Below, one piece after another: positions 11,782 to 23,971 of a stretch of DNA of 64,000 nt (position 1 is the first letter of the stretch; every line of letters begins with the position of its first letter). Position numbers and translations under genes: made by a program. The notes below the pieces were generated by a model. That model saw only the letters and a list, made by a program, of their open reading frames with translations, did not search any database and had not been told where the DNA came from. Source of the stretch: Cladochytrium replicatum (Eukaryota; Chytridiomycota; Chytridiomycetes; Cladochytriales; Cladochytriaceae); contig JAHLKD010000112.1 of NCBI GenBank assembly GCA_025526935.1, positions 62,001-126,000 of the forward strand, in the 5' to 3' direction.

Positions 11782-12127
11782 CAATCGAACGTTTTCTTGA
11801 CGTTTGGTTTGCAGAACGGCGGGGAATTTTGATTGATCCTCCTTGAAGAGTCACCGACGCATCTGCGAACAGTTGCACCACTGGCCTCGCCTTGCTTTGG
11901 TTTCCGGCTCGTCAATATCTTTGAAAATATATATCATTTCTGAATCTCATTTTCACGTCACACAAGAACACTCTTTTAAACATCGAATCGCCGTCATCCT
12001 TGCAAGGTCCTCATCACCCTCGATGTTGAGTAAAGCTTGAGTTTGGTTTAAACGTCGAACCGCCTCCACCAAACACGCTGTAGTAGAGGCTATCAGAGTT
12101 GAATGCTGGGTTAACTCTGGATCATTG
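11782..12127. other. convergent intergenic region
   Basis: 346 bp between the KGD4 stop (+) and the nucleoporin stop (-). I see only short overlapping frames. It probably holds both 3' UTRs. Confidence 0.5.
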
Positions 12128-15100
12128 TTACCTTCCCGTGTGCTGCTGTTGCTGCTGTTGCTGCCGGTTTTGCATCCCACCAAATCCACCACTGCAGAAG
12201 CGAGTGTTCAATAATCTGGATGGTTCGACCGCAAAAGTGGACTTACTCAAACGCTGATTCTCCACCTCCACCGAATGTCGATCCCTGTCCAGCAAGGGTT
12301 GCGAAGGAAACTTCCTCCGTTCTGTAAAGATTACAGTAAGCTTGTCCAGTTAACGTGTCACTGCAACAAACATCCTTACCCTGAAAACGATGAGAAACCA
12401 CCTCCACTTGATGGCATCGATGGGAACGAGACATTTCCACCCAACCCACCACCAAGTCCTCCCCCTCCGAAAGATGCACCGAACCCGCCTCCTCCACCAG
12501 CCCCTCCAAACCCTCCACCTCCCAACATTGATGACGCTCCGAAAGTTGGACCACCGCCTAAACCAGAAGTTGAACCGAATGCAGGTTTAGCACCTCCTCC
12601 AAGCCCGGTGGTCGATCCAAACGCTGGAGCACCACTGCCGATTCCTGTCGCGGAGCCAAAGGTTGGTCCCCCGGCCCCAATTCCAGTCGTGGACCCAAAC
12701 GCTGGTGCTCCAGTCCCAAATCCAGTTGTCGAACCAAACACTGCCGGACCTCCCATTCCAGTCGTCGATCCAAAACCAGGAGCGTTGCGTCCAAATCCTG
12801 TCGTGGCACCAAAAGCCGGCGCCGGGGTTGAGCCAGCGTTACGACTTCCAAATCCACCGCTATTTCCAAACCCGCCTGAAGCCATAGCCCCGGTAGTGTT
12901 ACCAGCTGTGTTCACAAGTCCGCCGAAACGAGCGGGTGCTAAAGCGGAGTCAGAATTGTTGGATCCGCCAAACGAGCCCCACGATGATTGAAAGCCGGAG
13001 GTTTGGAAGGGTTGCGATGGGGCACTTTGGCCGAAATTAGCTGCTTTAACCGTAAATTGGTGAGAACTACGGTATCCATTTGAAAAGTAAACAAACCTGT
13101 TCCACTTTGTTCCTGTCCAGTTGTTGTTTGTCCAAAAACTGGCATGTTCTGCCCACTCGTTCCCTGTTCACGCAACCCAAATGATGTGCCTCTCAAGAAC
13201 ATGCTGTCAAGCCCTTCAGCACGGTCATTTCCTGCGATCCCGTCGTCATCCATATCATCTTCGGCTAGTCCTGGAACTGCAGCAGGCTGTTGCGGTTGTG
13301 CCGGGGCTGGCTGAGGACGCAATGCCGATGCATAGGATGGCATCACACTTGCGCCGAAGAGCGACGCGCCTTGAGGTGATCCTTGGTGAACAGTCGCCGG
13401 TTGAGCGGCCACCGTATCGCAGGTTGATTTTGTTTCGAAAGACTGAGAGTCGCTGACAACATCAACCGAATGTTGTACGATTTGACCAGTCTCTACTTGT
13501 TCCTTTAACGCCGATGGCTCGACTTCTTTCTTTCTCTCAGCATGGGGTTCAGAAAGGTCTTGCGAAGTCAAAGGCAGTTCACTTTGATCTTCGTCTTCCT
13601 TGTTCGGGTCCTCGGCAACCTCGTCAGATTGGCTGACAGAGGCTTCATTTCCGCCTCCATCTTTCCCCCGATCTTCATTCTTGGTGCTAATTTCCTCATT
13701 CTCTTTATGGGCTGTTTCGGCACCCGATCCGGCTGCTTTAGGTGACATCGAGAAGCCCTTCAGCGACGATCCAAACGTACCAGTCCCAAAGGTGGCACCG
13801 AATACCTGCGCTGCTGGTCTGTTGTCTTGCTTCACCGACCCAGATTGTTCCGCCGTGTTCAACGTTGGAGCGAAACTAAACGACGCACCCTTAACTGCAC
13901 CAAGCGGGCTAGATTGCGGAGTTAGTTTCTTCGCGGGCGACAACGAGGAAGTTTTCTCGCTGCCAGCATGAACATCCTCGGCTTTCTTCTCTGGTTCAGC
14001 TTTTGGTGGTGACATTGTGGGTAGAATGGACTTTGCGGCCGCGAAGCCTGCGAAAGGCGAGCCAATACCACCACCAATTTTGTTGGTTGCGTTTAAATTG
14101 TCGGCAGCGGACGCGAGGGATCCAATCGCACGTTTCGGGCCACTTCCAAATCCTCCCCCAAGAGAGAAGGCAGACAGCGGAGTCTTCGCCTCAGGGCTCT
14201 TCTGTTCAGTCGTCGGCTTTGCCTTCGGAGAGGCTTTTGTGTCGCTAGGCAAAGGAGAAGCGTCTCCTTTCGGACTCTTGGCTGGACTACCTGGCGTGCT
14301 TGATGTCGACGGCTGGTTTCCAAGGAATGAGAACTTGATCCCATCTCCCGCAGTAGCTCCCGAGCTAGCAGCTGCAATTGGTCCGCCAAAAGGAGTGCTG
14401 GAAGCTTTCGGAACTCCAAATGTTGGAGCAGCAAATGAAATGCCCAGGGACGGAGTAGCAGCAGGATTTGCTGGTGATGAGGCGAATAGCGATGTTCCAG
14501 TATTGAACGAAATCTCGGGTTTCGCTGTATCTGATCTCGGCTCGGTCTTTCCAGATTCCGAAGTCGAAGCTGCACCAAACAGCGAAGAACCCGTATTGAA
14601 TGAAATTGCGGTCTTCGGTGTCTCTGGCTTTAATTCAGTCTTAGTAGATTCACTTGTCGACGCTGCACTAAACAAAGAAGACCCGGCTGGATTGAATGAG
14701 AACGTTGTTTTTGGCGTCGCGGTTTTTGATTCGGTCCTTCCAGGTTCTGTTGCCGTAGTCGCTCCAAACAACGAAGACCCACTTGGTTTAGCTGGGTTGA
14801 ACGCAAAGGCATCCGCTTTCGCTTCAATCTTTCCGGCCTCCGAAGTCGCAGCAGCTCCAAAGGTCGAGCCAGAAGGGTTGAACGATATTGCGGGCTTCGA
14901 GGATTCAGATTTCGCATCGCTCTTTCCAGCTTCAGCTGTCGATGAAGCAACTGCTGACACTCCGAATAACGACGAGACCGAAGGGTTGAACGAAGTACTG
15001 CGGTTAGGCGATTCCGTTTTGGAGTCACCCTTTTCGATCTCCGTTTTACCAAATGACCCAAATGATCCTGCGCCGAACGAGATAATGGGCTTGGACGTCT

Positions 15101-18100
15101 CAGCACCTTCTCCTGCAACTTTTGTATCACCTCCAAGCTCGAAGCTCGGGAACGTCATACTGGGCCCCCCAGGCGCATTTTGACCAACCCCTATCGATCC
15201 AAATCCAGAGGCGGAGAAAGAGGACAGACCCAACGACGCCGCTGTCGTGGGTGCTGGTTTCTTGTCGAAGGCGATAGGGGTTGGCCCCCCCAAGTTCGAC
15301 TTTTTCTCATCACCTTTCCTCGGAAACTCTGGAACTCGGTCATAGTCTGCATCTTCGTCCGCTTCGTCATCTTCGTCTTCTGCAGCTTCGCTCTCCAAAT
15401 ATGCGCTCTCATCTTCCAGCTCTCCATCTTCTTCTCCCTCTTGCTCGTCCTCCTCCTCTTCCTCCTCATCGTATTCCTCTCCTTCCGCGTCGTCTTCTTC
15501 AGAATGGTCGTCCTCAGTTTTAATGGTCACACGTCGCGACAGAGGTGATTGGGCAATAGTTGACGTAGAAAATATTCCGAAAGCGGGGCGAGGTGCTGGT
15601 GCCGGTGCCGGTGCTGATGCTGCAACAGGTCGGCCAAGAGAAACTAGTTTGCCGAACGCTGGTAAAGATACTGGCTTCTGGTCTTTGGGAGCAGCGCTGA
15701 AGCTGATCGAGGATACAATACCAAATGACGGAGAGGGCGACTCGGAACCAGAACTGATCCCACCAAAAATGCCTCCTGTTACTCCAAACGCAGGTGACGG
15801 TGACTTCGCACCAGCCCCGAACACTCCGAACCCTCCAAACGCAGCTGATTTCTCCTCACTCTTCCTGACAACGAAGCTAAGTTCCGGAGGAGTAGATGTT
15901 TGAACTACTACAGTGCGTTTCAGTGCAGGCCGCAATTCGATAACATCCTTGGTCCCAATCGCACTTTCGGATTTGCCCACCCCACTTTTCACCACACTTT
16001 CAAGACCCCCTTTGCGTCCCTGCAGCCTCACACGGATCTTCTGCCTCTCGTTCATTCGCGAAATAATCTCCGGCGAAGGTTGATCCAGTGCTGCGAAGTC
16101 ATGCGCACCTTCGCCTTCTGGCCCAGTGGCGAACCCATCCGTTAGTCCGAAAACACCTGAGCGCTTAGATCGGAATTGAGGAGCAGCTGAACGGTCACGA
16201 GGCGTTGAGCCAACGTGATGCTTTGAAGGAGCTGCGATGTTCATCGCTTCTAGACTTTTAGTGATACCATCCAGGGTGTCGGAAGTCCCTAGAGTGGACT
16301 CGGAAATCCTGCGGATGGTTCTACAGATTACATCGAAATCAGGCGCTCTGATAAAATCAAAGTTTAAGTGTGTAAGTTTATGCCTTTGCATAACTGGAAA
16401 ACGCTCACAGAAGCAATCGACGATCAATATTCCGGAATCGCTCCCGAGCATCATGCATAACATCTTCGACTGCGTCGATGTTCATATCAAGTGCCTGTAT
16501 CAAATCATTAGCCCAGTGCAAAGCAACGTCAGCAAACCTCATCCTCACCTGACTCTTCGAGTTGAGTTTCTTCTTCAGTTCTTCCTGTTCAGGTCCTAGC
16601 TCCCTGTTCACAAGCGCCGACGCCATGCCTGGATCCTTGTACGCCTTCCATCTCGCCTGAATTTCTGCACCTTTTCCTTGTACTAATACCTTGTTAGACA
16701 AAACACAGTCCTCAAACTTGCTCACCTTGAAGAATGCTCTCCTTTACAGATTCACTCTTTCCATTCATCGCTTTGGCACCTGCGGCTCGAGTGTCTGCAG
16801 ATTCCACCATCATCTTCAACAATGGCTGCAAGTTTCCGAGATCTCCGAGCGTTGCACTTCCCAAGTCCTTCAGATCCAACTTTGGTGTGGGCGTCTCAGC
16901 TGCACCGATGAGCTTTCGGAGGTCAAGAACATAATCCTTTAGCTTGATTCATTTGAGTATCGTCCGTTAGAAACCAAAAGTTTTAACTATTCACATAAAA
17001 TACTCACAGCGGAAATGTCGGCACTGAAATCGGCGTAAATCTCGTCGAACTTTTTCAACAGCATCTCGGCTCCGACACTCGCTGATACAATTTCTGTAGG
17101 TCCTGATTCGACATCTTGAGACGCAAGAGTGGTCGGTTTGAATACTTCAGATGCTGGTGCTGGTTTTGCATTTGCCGCAGTCGAGCCAGCATTGAAGCTA
17201 ATTGGCTTTGGTGCACCACCAGCAGATCTGCCCGACGAGCTGCTCTCAGTCTTGAGATTTGCGGCAGAGCTGGCGGGAAGCCGAGTCTAATAATATGACA
17301 TGGGAAATCGAGCAAAAGAGCAACATTACTATACTTTACCGATCCAAACGGAGATCCAAATCCTCCTGAAGGCTTCAATCCAGCGTGTAACGGATTCGCA
17401 GCTGTCTCTGATGACGTCACCGTCCCTACTGTTGCTGTATTCGATCCAAGCTTGAACGCGTCTAACCCTAACTTTGGAGAGTTCGTGGTCACAGGTTGAG
17501 CTGGCGAGCCGGCACTCGATCCAAGCGATCCAGCTTTCAATCCGAACTGTGGTGCGGGTGTCGGTGTGCGCCCATCAGATTTAGCTACACCGGTGCCCGG
17601 TGTCGCAACAAGTGATCCGAGAGGTTTTCCTGTGCTAAATCCAAACGAACCAGCACCGAAGGACGAGGGGACGGATTGCCCAGAGGTAGCTGATCCCAGA
17701 GGTTTCGTCGACGAGAAGCCGAGTGCTCCACCAAAGGAAGGGGTTCCACCAAGTGAAGGAGCACCAAACGATGGTGTGCCACTGACCGACGCACCGGCAG
17801 GAACACCGCCAGGCGAAGGCGTGCTGAACGATGGAGTGCCAAAAGATGGTGTAGCGCCGCCAAATATTGGCTTCCCAAATACATTTGCACCGAAAGGAGT
17901 GGTCCCTCCTTGTCCAGCCAGGTTGGGAACCAGTGCAGAAGGGTTTCCGGGTGTCGAAGTCGAACCACTACCACTCACTGTTGAACTCAGCAGCGAGGTA
18001 GGTATCACCATCGGAGGTTGAATTTCAGACTTCACAGCCTCGAGGTTCGCAACATGATACACACAAAACACACCCGCGTCCGTCAAGAACATGAATAAAG

Positions 18101-19544
18101 GTAGCGGGGGAAGAGGGTCCGCTCCAGGAGGCGGAGGCAGCAATATCTCATTCGTGTAATCGATCGAAAGTCCGACTATGTGTGTCTGCTCCTGAGTTTC
18201 GGGGTCGAGGGGGACAGACGCACGCTTAACTTCCTCGATTTCGTAAACCGACCAGCGGCCGCTTCCAGGCTCACATCCAAATACGTTGATGGATTCACTG
18301 TTGTTGTAGGCTACAAAAACGATGTAGGGTTGGCGCCAGTTTCGGAGGAGTTGGAGGTAAACACGAGGAGAGTTCTCCATAGGAGCGTCCATAATTTCGT
18401 GGTGCACGACATTCTTCTGCAAAAATCCAGTAATGTGAGCATGATCAAAATGAAAGAAGGGGGATGGTTGTATGACAAACATACCACATCACCCACTTTC
18501 GTCTGTGAAACTACATAGTACAACAGATCCATTACATATCCTTCGTCGTCAACAGTGGCGTAAACAACGAAGAAGAGAGCTGTTTCGATCCAGAGAAGCC
18601 CGGCGACGTTCACAGGGTCCAAAATGTTTGAGGGAGACGGCAACGCATTCTTCTGCAGCCCGTCAGGTTGAAACTGATAAATGGAGCCCCCACGGGTTCC
18701 GCAAGCGATCTGCTTCCCTTTTGCGCTCCAGCAGACTAGTTAAATGCTTATTAAATGTTATGAAAAGCTGTTGAGGGTTCGTCTTACTTGCTGTGACATT
18801 TGATGCTGGAAGAGGTTTCAAACCTGATTGGTCGGAGTGAATCAGCACGATTCCGTCGGACACCAAAATAGCTGTAACATCTGAATCAGCGCTCGGGTTC
18901 GGTGCTACATCAGAGATTGACGCGTTGCCCGACGCGCAGCTGACAATTGAGGTAGGTTGAGCATTTCCGGCCTACCAAATGAGACTGTCAAACGGGAAAT
19001 ATTATCGAGCAAAGCAATTGCGTACCTTCAGATCAGAAGCCCGATACTTTAGCAACTGCCCAGCCTTTGTCCCAACGCTAATGACCAACTCGTTTCCAGA
19101 TAACCGAACGTGGTACACGCCTTCCGAACCATTTGGCAATGGTGAGAGCGCCACGCCATCAAGATTCGCAATCTTTCCTTTGTCTGCGGCATGTGCAGCA
19201 CCACCGATGCTCTTAGTAGGGACATAGTGCAAGCCTGTGAACAGCAAAACATTGAGAAATTATGCACTTGATGTGATCGAGACGAGTTCAAACCTTTCTC
19301 TGAGGCATACACGGCGAATCCATACGATTGCGATACGGAGAGCAGGTTGACATTGGGCGGAAGCTCAAGCAGGTTTCCTCCTGGAGTGTCGAAAGCGCTT
19401 ACTTTCGCATTTTCGCGCACCTCGCACAGCTCGAACAGGCCCTGTGAGATATTGTTAGTGAAAATCCATGCTTTCATCCTATCATTCAGCCAACCTCCTT
19501 GTTCTCCGCTGGGCCCGACTGCTCGTGGATCGGTGCCGTTGCCA
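12128..19544 (-). CDS. FG nucleoporin, Nup159/Nup214 type
   Basis: One gene of about 7.4 kb with several introns. The start MATAPIHEQSG is at 19544. The N-terminal part (about 19544-17990) reads as the seven-bladed propeller of Nup159/Nup214, which docks the mRNA-export helicase Dbp5. Examples are LPPNVNLLSVSQSYGFAVYA and YVPTKSIGGAAHA; the later part has NWRQPYIVFVAYNNSESINV and GVFCVYHVANLEAVKSE. A first FG/GxFG region lies at about 17960-17340. A helical section follows at 17290-16400 (for example DLIQALDMNIDAVEDVMHDA), with short introns near 16950-17010. A very acidic stretch lies at 15540-15400. A second long FG region (SLFGA, FGAGSFGSFG, PAFGSTTG) ends in GGFGGMQNRQQ...HTGR and a TAA at 12128-12130. 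FG repeats form the pore permeability barrier and bind transport receptors. The helical part before the main FG block resembles animal Nup214 more than yeast Nup159, where FG precedes the coil. Confidence 0.87.
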
Positions 19545-20589
19545 TTCGACGCTCAGGTTGGATTCAAGCCACGTCAGTGTGATAATGTGATAAAACATAA
19601 TCATAGTGTTTTTCCCCGTCGTGACAATAGCTCCATATTCCAGCCTTCGGTGTGCCACACACCTCCTTCTTAGACCGGGTCCTCGTGTGTGAGGTGAATG
19701 CTCGCGATCTTCACTATAACTTGAACGGATCCATCCCAAAGGTTCACTTTAATAAGGACATCCCCGCATCATCAAGCCATAGCGCCTTGGATCAAGGTTT
19801 GTCGGCAGAAGTAATGGTAGTTTCCATCACGGCAGGACCCGCAAAAGCATTCCACCACCCTGTCGCCATTTCCCACTTGAATAATATTCGGTTTCCAATT
19901 TCCCCATACACCATCCACGCATGCGTCACTGGAATGGTTTCGGTTGGCTTGGATCAGGACTCCATCCAATCAAGACCAAATCACGCACAGAAGTCAGCTT
20001 TCCGTCAATTTTAGTAGAGCGTTTGCATGAAAAGGCATACTATGTAGATCACTTGATAGAGAGTCTAAAGCTGTGAGTTCACGTAGAATGGCATTACATT
20101 AAACAGAGCTTACGTCAAATGTGGGAGGAATCGACCCTTCGTTCCCATATACAGCTATTACAAGCATTCCGCTTAAGCAAATAGTTGTGAAGCTTGATCC
20201 ACTAGATTTTTATTCACCTTTGTAGATCGATGCTGCGGAGAGCAACACGTCTTTGACAATGCAGCCTAACCAAAATCAAAGTTGACCGGCTGCTGCGGCT
20301 GGAGGTGGAACTTGGGCTGGAAGTGCAGGTACTGGTCGTAGAACAAGCTGTGGTTCTGGAATCATGTTTTGGGTAAGAAGTCGAACACAGCCCTTCAGTT
20401 CCGCAAAAGCTTTGACATCCTTGAAGTAAACCCCAAACTCATGGAGAGAACCTCCACTGAAAGATTGGTTTTGATGCCATCGAGATTGACATTGTTGAAT
20501 TGATACTCAACTTTGAAAATGACTGAGAGATATACTATTCATGATTGTTAGACCCTCCATTGCCGTTGATAGGCTTTCGATAATTGTTG
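19545..20589. other. intergenic / decayed sequence upstream of the nucleoporin
   Basis: AT-richer sequence with no gene I can name. Short minus-strand frames look partly coding, for example one with GNWKPNIIQVGNGDRVVEC near 19800-19970 and one with HEFGVYFKDVKAF near 20420. They do not join into a domain I recognise. They could be exons of an unknown small gene or decayed transposon sequence. The 5' part of the nucleoporin transcript also lies here. Confidence 0.3.
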
Positions 20590-21480
20590 TGTTGAATTTT
20601 GTGGTGAATCAGCGCAATAGGAGAACAGTATTCTCCGTTCGAACGTCATTGAGCAGAGTCAATCATGAGACTCATACACACCATTCAATCATCGTTGCAT
20701 ACCTTTATAAGGATACAGCTTCATTACTAAACTACTGTTCCCAATAAGTAAATATTACTCTCGATTGCTTTTATTTTATAGTCCCTCAGTGAGGCCTTGA
20801 GTTCGTGTTCTACTAACATAATGAATACAAGATAGCGGCCAACCATGGTTAGCCTTGAACAATCCCCCTTCCACAGAAGTCCCATCGTGTGAAGCCCCCA
20901 AGGTAGCCTGCCACCAACTATGAAAGGCAAATTCCAACACACCAAGCCCTCCCCCCCCCCGCCCCCCAGGCTTCCACTTAACCATTCCCCACTATGCCCT
21001 GTTTGGGGTCGTCAGGAGTGACCACAACTGCCTTTACGGACTCTGATAGCTGCACGACCCCTTCCACCAGCTCTTTGGTGTCCACTCTTCCCAGCCACCA
21101 GCTTCCGCCTCTTGATTCCCATATAAACCTGTAAACCACACCATCTTTGCATCAAACCATTCTTTTGCTTCAACAGGACATTCACCCTCCTAGAGCAAGT
21201 TGTTGATTGCAATCAAAACATTGATACTGTTTGGTCCTGTGTTGTCTTTTCACCAGGCCATTTTCTGCTGCTTCGTCCTTGGCTTTCTTTGCTTTAGTAG
21301 GGGTGATAACTTTTTCTTGCTCCCAAGTCACCACTTTGTCACATCCCTGATTCCAGATTATCACTCAAGCAAGCTCAGAGGTCGTCCACACAATCTGCCA
21401 GCAGGCCATGCGTCCAAACCGTCTCTTGACATCCTGTTATTCGCAAAAAGAATAAACTGCATCATTAGATCAAACTGCTA
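20590..21480 (-). mobile_element. LTR-retrotransposon remnant (probably Ty1/copia type)
   Basis: Read on the minus strand, a terminal repeat of about 350 bp spans 20939-20590. It starts TGTTGGAATT and ends AATTCAACA, so it has short inverted ends. It contains a TATAAAA box near 20780. Just before it (20975-20940) is a G-rich polypurine tract, as expected next to a 3' LTR. Sequence at 20980-21480 is probably the remains of the internal region and is only weakly coding. The core of the repeat is shared with the element at 31517-31742, which shows a dispersed family. The element is partial and broken. The two LTRs differ by many substitutions, so it is not a very recent insertion. The copia assignment rests on LTR style and the gag-like remains elsewhere in the window. 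Confidence 0.6.
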
Positions 21481-21511
21481 ATCGTTGTTATTCAGTTGTG
21501 CACACCAATAA

Positions 21512-21796
21512 TCAATCGACAACTCTCGTGACTTTCTCTTTGAGATAATCAGCCTGTCGCGACTTGTCCACGCTCGAATCGACACCTGATTCACGCTCGC
21601 GCTGGAGTTTCCTCACGTAGCGGTCGAACACAACAAATCCTCTTATCAAACGGTTTAGTTGAGTTGGTGCGGACGAGTATCCGCGAGGAAGGAAGGTGAT
21701 TGGTTTATATGTGAGTGATTGAGATTGTGGAGTGAGTGCTGGAGAGAATGCAGCGACTGCACTTTCGGCTCGGTGAAGATAGACTTCGGAAAACAT
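21512..21796 (-). pseudogene. 5' stump of an NDUFAF5-like mitochondrial gene
   Basis: A 94-residue frame starting MFSEVYLHRAESAV. It has a Ser/Arg-rich, presumably mitochondrial, leader (LPRGYSSAP). The part RGFVVFDRYVRKLQRERESG followed by SRQADYLKEKVTRVVD fits the conserved opening of NDUFAF5, the SAM-dependent arginine hydroxylase and complex I assembly factor, whose N-terminus reads [VI]FDR..K..QR and DYLK[DE]EV....[LV]D. The usual methyltransferase domain (about 250 residues, with the DLGCG motif) does not follow. The frame ends right after the DYLK segment and retroelement remains begin within tens of bases. The simplest reading is a gene cut by the insertion. An intron directly after this point, with the rest displaced further, is possible but I could not find it. 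Confidence 0.5.
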
Positions 21797-21931
21797 TCAT
21801 CGTTGTTGAAAAATTTAACATGATCACAAAGTTTGGTAAAAAATAGATAAATAACCATTCAAATCAATTGATTATAAAATACGAATAATGGAAACAACGA
21901 GTCTTCTCCGCGGCCGCGTACAAAGTCATAT

Positions 21932-23883
21932 CTAGCCATGTCGAGCATCTGATTCATCATTCTTGATCTGCTCCTGCCCATACAGGTGGAGCTGCTTCAC
22001 GAGTTCCAAAAGCTTTGCAGATCCGCTCGTTGCAAGTTGCTTCACAGTCCACACCGCCGTCTCAACCAGCGCGGGATCTCCCGATTGGAAGAACGCACTC
22101 AAGTAACTCTCAACCACCGTCCATCGCTGAAGGAAAAACCCGACTGACGCCAGTGTATGTCTCGACCCAAAATTTCCCAACACAGCACCGGCTTGTGCAC
22201 GAATTTCGGGTGTCGAGGATGAGTTTGCCCATCGGAGCAACACTTCGGGGTTGGGTATGTCTGATGAATATTGATTGTAAGTTTCTGGTCTTCTGGTGAG
22301 TATTGCCAGTACCTTGAGATATGGAGAGGAAAGCTAGACAAGCGGTCGCTTCAACGATCATCTGCTCATCCTCCATCGTACGCACTTCATCCGGGTCTCT
22401 CGAAACAACTTCCACGAGTCTCTCCGTGATCCCAGCCTCGCATATCGCACCACGATGACCTTCCGACGTCGCAAGATTTCTCACCACGCTCACCGCGTGC
22501 CCCCTTGCCTCCTCCTCACCGTCCCTCAGAACGTGTTCCAACAGCGGCAAAAAGTCGCATTTGATGATCGCGTCTTCGTTCTCCTGCAATATCGAGATGT
22601 TGCGTAGACACGCGATGGTGGCGACCTGGAGGTCCGGTGGTGACAATGGGGAAGTGAGGATTGCGCGGAGTTTGGGGAGGGCATTGGAGTGGACAACCAG
22701 AGCTTGGAAGGAGGGCTCGGAAGTGAGGTTGCGAAGGGCGAGGATGGATTGGTGGCGGATGTGCGGGCGGTCGTGGTCGAGGAGGCGGACGAGGGATGTG
22801 ACGAGGTGAGAGATTAGTAGCATCGCCGATCGATTGGGTGGGTCCACAGCTAGAATGAACAATGAAAATTGTTAGCAACGTGAAATAAAACATCTTGAAA
22901 CCTAGAAAAGCGACTTACCAAGGTTGCTGATAGCTGTGAGCGAGTAGAAGAGCACGTCAGTGTCCTTGCTGTTGAGTAGATGAGCGAGGACAGGGACCGC
23001 CCCATTTTGCACGACGATAGTACGATTCTCCTGGCTGTGAGTAAGGTTGAGCAGCCCGCCCGTGGCATTTCTTTGGACCCGTAAGTCAGTGCTCATGGCG
23101 AGCCTGACGAGAATGGAGGGTGCGCCGCTTTCAGCGACGTGTGATTTGAGCTGGTGTTCCGTCGAGAGGTTGGTGATTACACCGACTGCGTTGGCGGAAA
23201 TTTCGGGGTTATCTGAGAGCGCGAGCCGAAGAAGGGGATGGAGGCCACCAAGAATCACCACATTGTAGCTGTTAACGGCTAACAATCAAAACAAATTAGC
23301 CCATTGCTCCACAAATTTGTTCAGACACTGATCCATAGCCAAAAAACTGCTCGAATCTGCGATCACTATCTACAGACAGCCCAAAGCACTTCGGCTTATC
23401 AGCAGCACATACCATTGACTGCGAGATTCCCAAGCGCAGCGAGAGCGTGAATCAGAACATTCAAATCGTCCGCCGACAGCAAGTACAACAAAGCAGCCAG
23501 AGTCGATCTATCAACGTTGAGCAGCTCTCGGTCTCTGTTCTCGGTAAGCTCCGAGTAGGCGCCCGCAGCGATTCGTTGCAGGTCAACTTGGTCGGAGTAG
23601 GCAAGGGTCGAGAGAGCCTGTTTCGTGATATCACTGTTGAAAGGGTCGGTGATACTTGAGGTGTCGATTGCGGATAAAAGGTCCCGGATAGCCTGGCGTT
23701 CTTCCTGCAAGAGAGCGACGGCATTCGGATTATCCATTGCTGGTAATCCAGGTGTTAGCATTGGTTTCGTTCACGACAGAAAAGGTGTTTACTTGTTGCG
23801 GGTCTCGAGCAAAAAGCGACCGCATGCAGGATTCCGTTCCAGCACACCGAAAAGCACCACGAGAGCGCTTGCGGGTCCGACAT
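21932..23883 (-). CDS. Vac8-like armadillo-repeat protein
   Basis: The start MSDPQALSWCF is at 23883. Exon 1 joins through a short intron to TMDNPNAVALLQEER. Exons near 23738-23413, 23271-22918, 22850-22320 and 22250-21932 carry about ten armadillo repeats, seen as LIHALAALGNLAVN, LLRLALSDNPEISANAVGVI, NATGGLLNLTHSQENR and LQVATIACLRNISILQ. The stop is at 21932-21934. Vac8 is a peripheral vacuolar membrane scaffold for vacuole inheritance (Vac17), nucleus-vacuole junctions (Nvj1) and autophagy (Atg13). The length (about 560 residues) is close to yeast Vac8. The N-terminal MGxC myristoylation/palmitoylation signature of Vac8 is absent here, since the protein starts MSDP. Either membrane attachment differs, or this is a different armadillo paralog. 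Confidence 0.76.
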
Positions 23884-23971
23884 TCTGGGAGACAAGTCTT
23901 ATTTTCTAACAAAGACGACGGGTGTGCACGCCACGCGCTCCATCGCCCGTCTTTTATTCTCTCTTCCGTCA
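23884..23971. promoter_or_regulatory. 88-bp bidirectional promoter, Vac8-like / DBP10
   Basis: Only 88 bp separate the start codons of the divergent Vac8-like (-) and DBP10 (+) genes. Both 5' UTRs and promoters must fit here or extend into the genes. I see no clear TATA box. Confidence 0.5.

Noticed and set aside
12275-12991. Pro-rich frame of 238 codons on the plus strand
   Set aside because: Antisense of the last FG exons of the nucleoporin; the Pro content mirrors the Gly codons on the other strand.
14017-15183. 388-codon open frame on the plus strand
   Set aside because: It is antisense to the FG-repeat exons of the nucleoporin; the low-complexity GC-rich repeats keep several frames open. 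It has no splice-independent domain.
19772-19969. Fragment with a CFCGSCR motif, considered as a GFA/CENP-V-like zinc enzyme
   Set aside because: Only one Cys cluster, no continuing domain, and flanking frames do not join; too weak to name.
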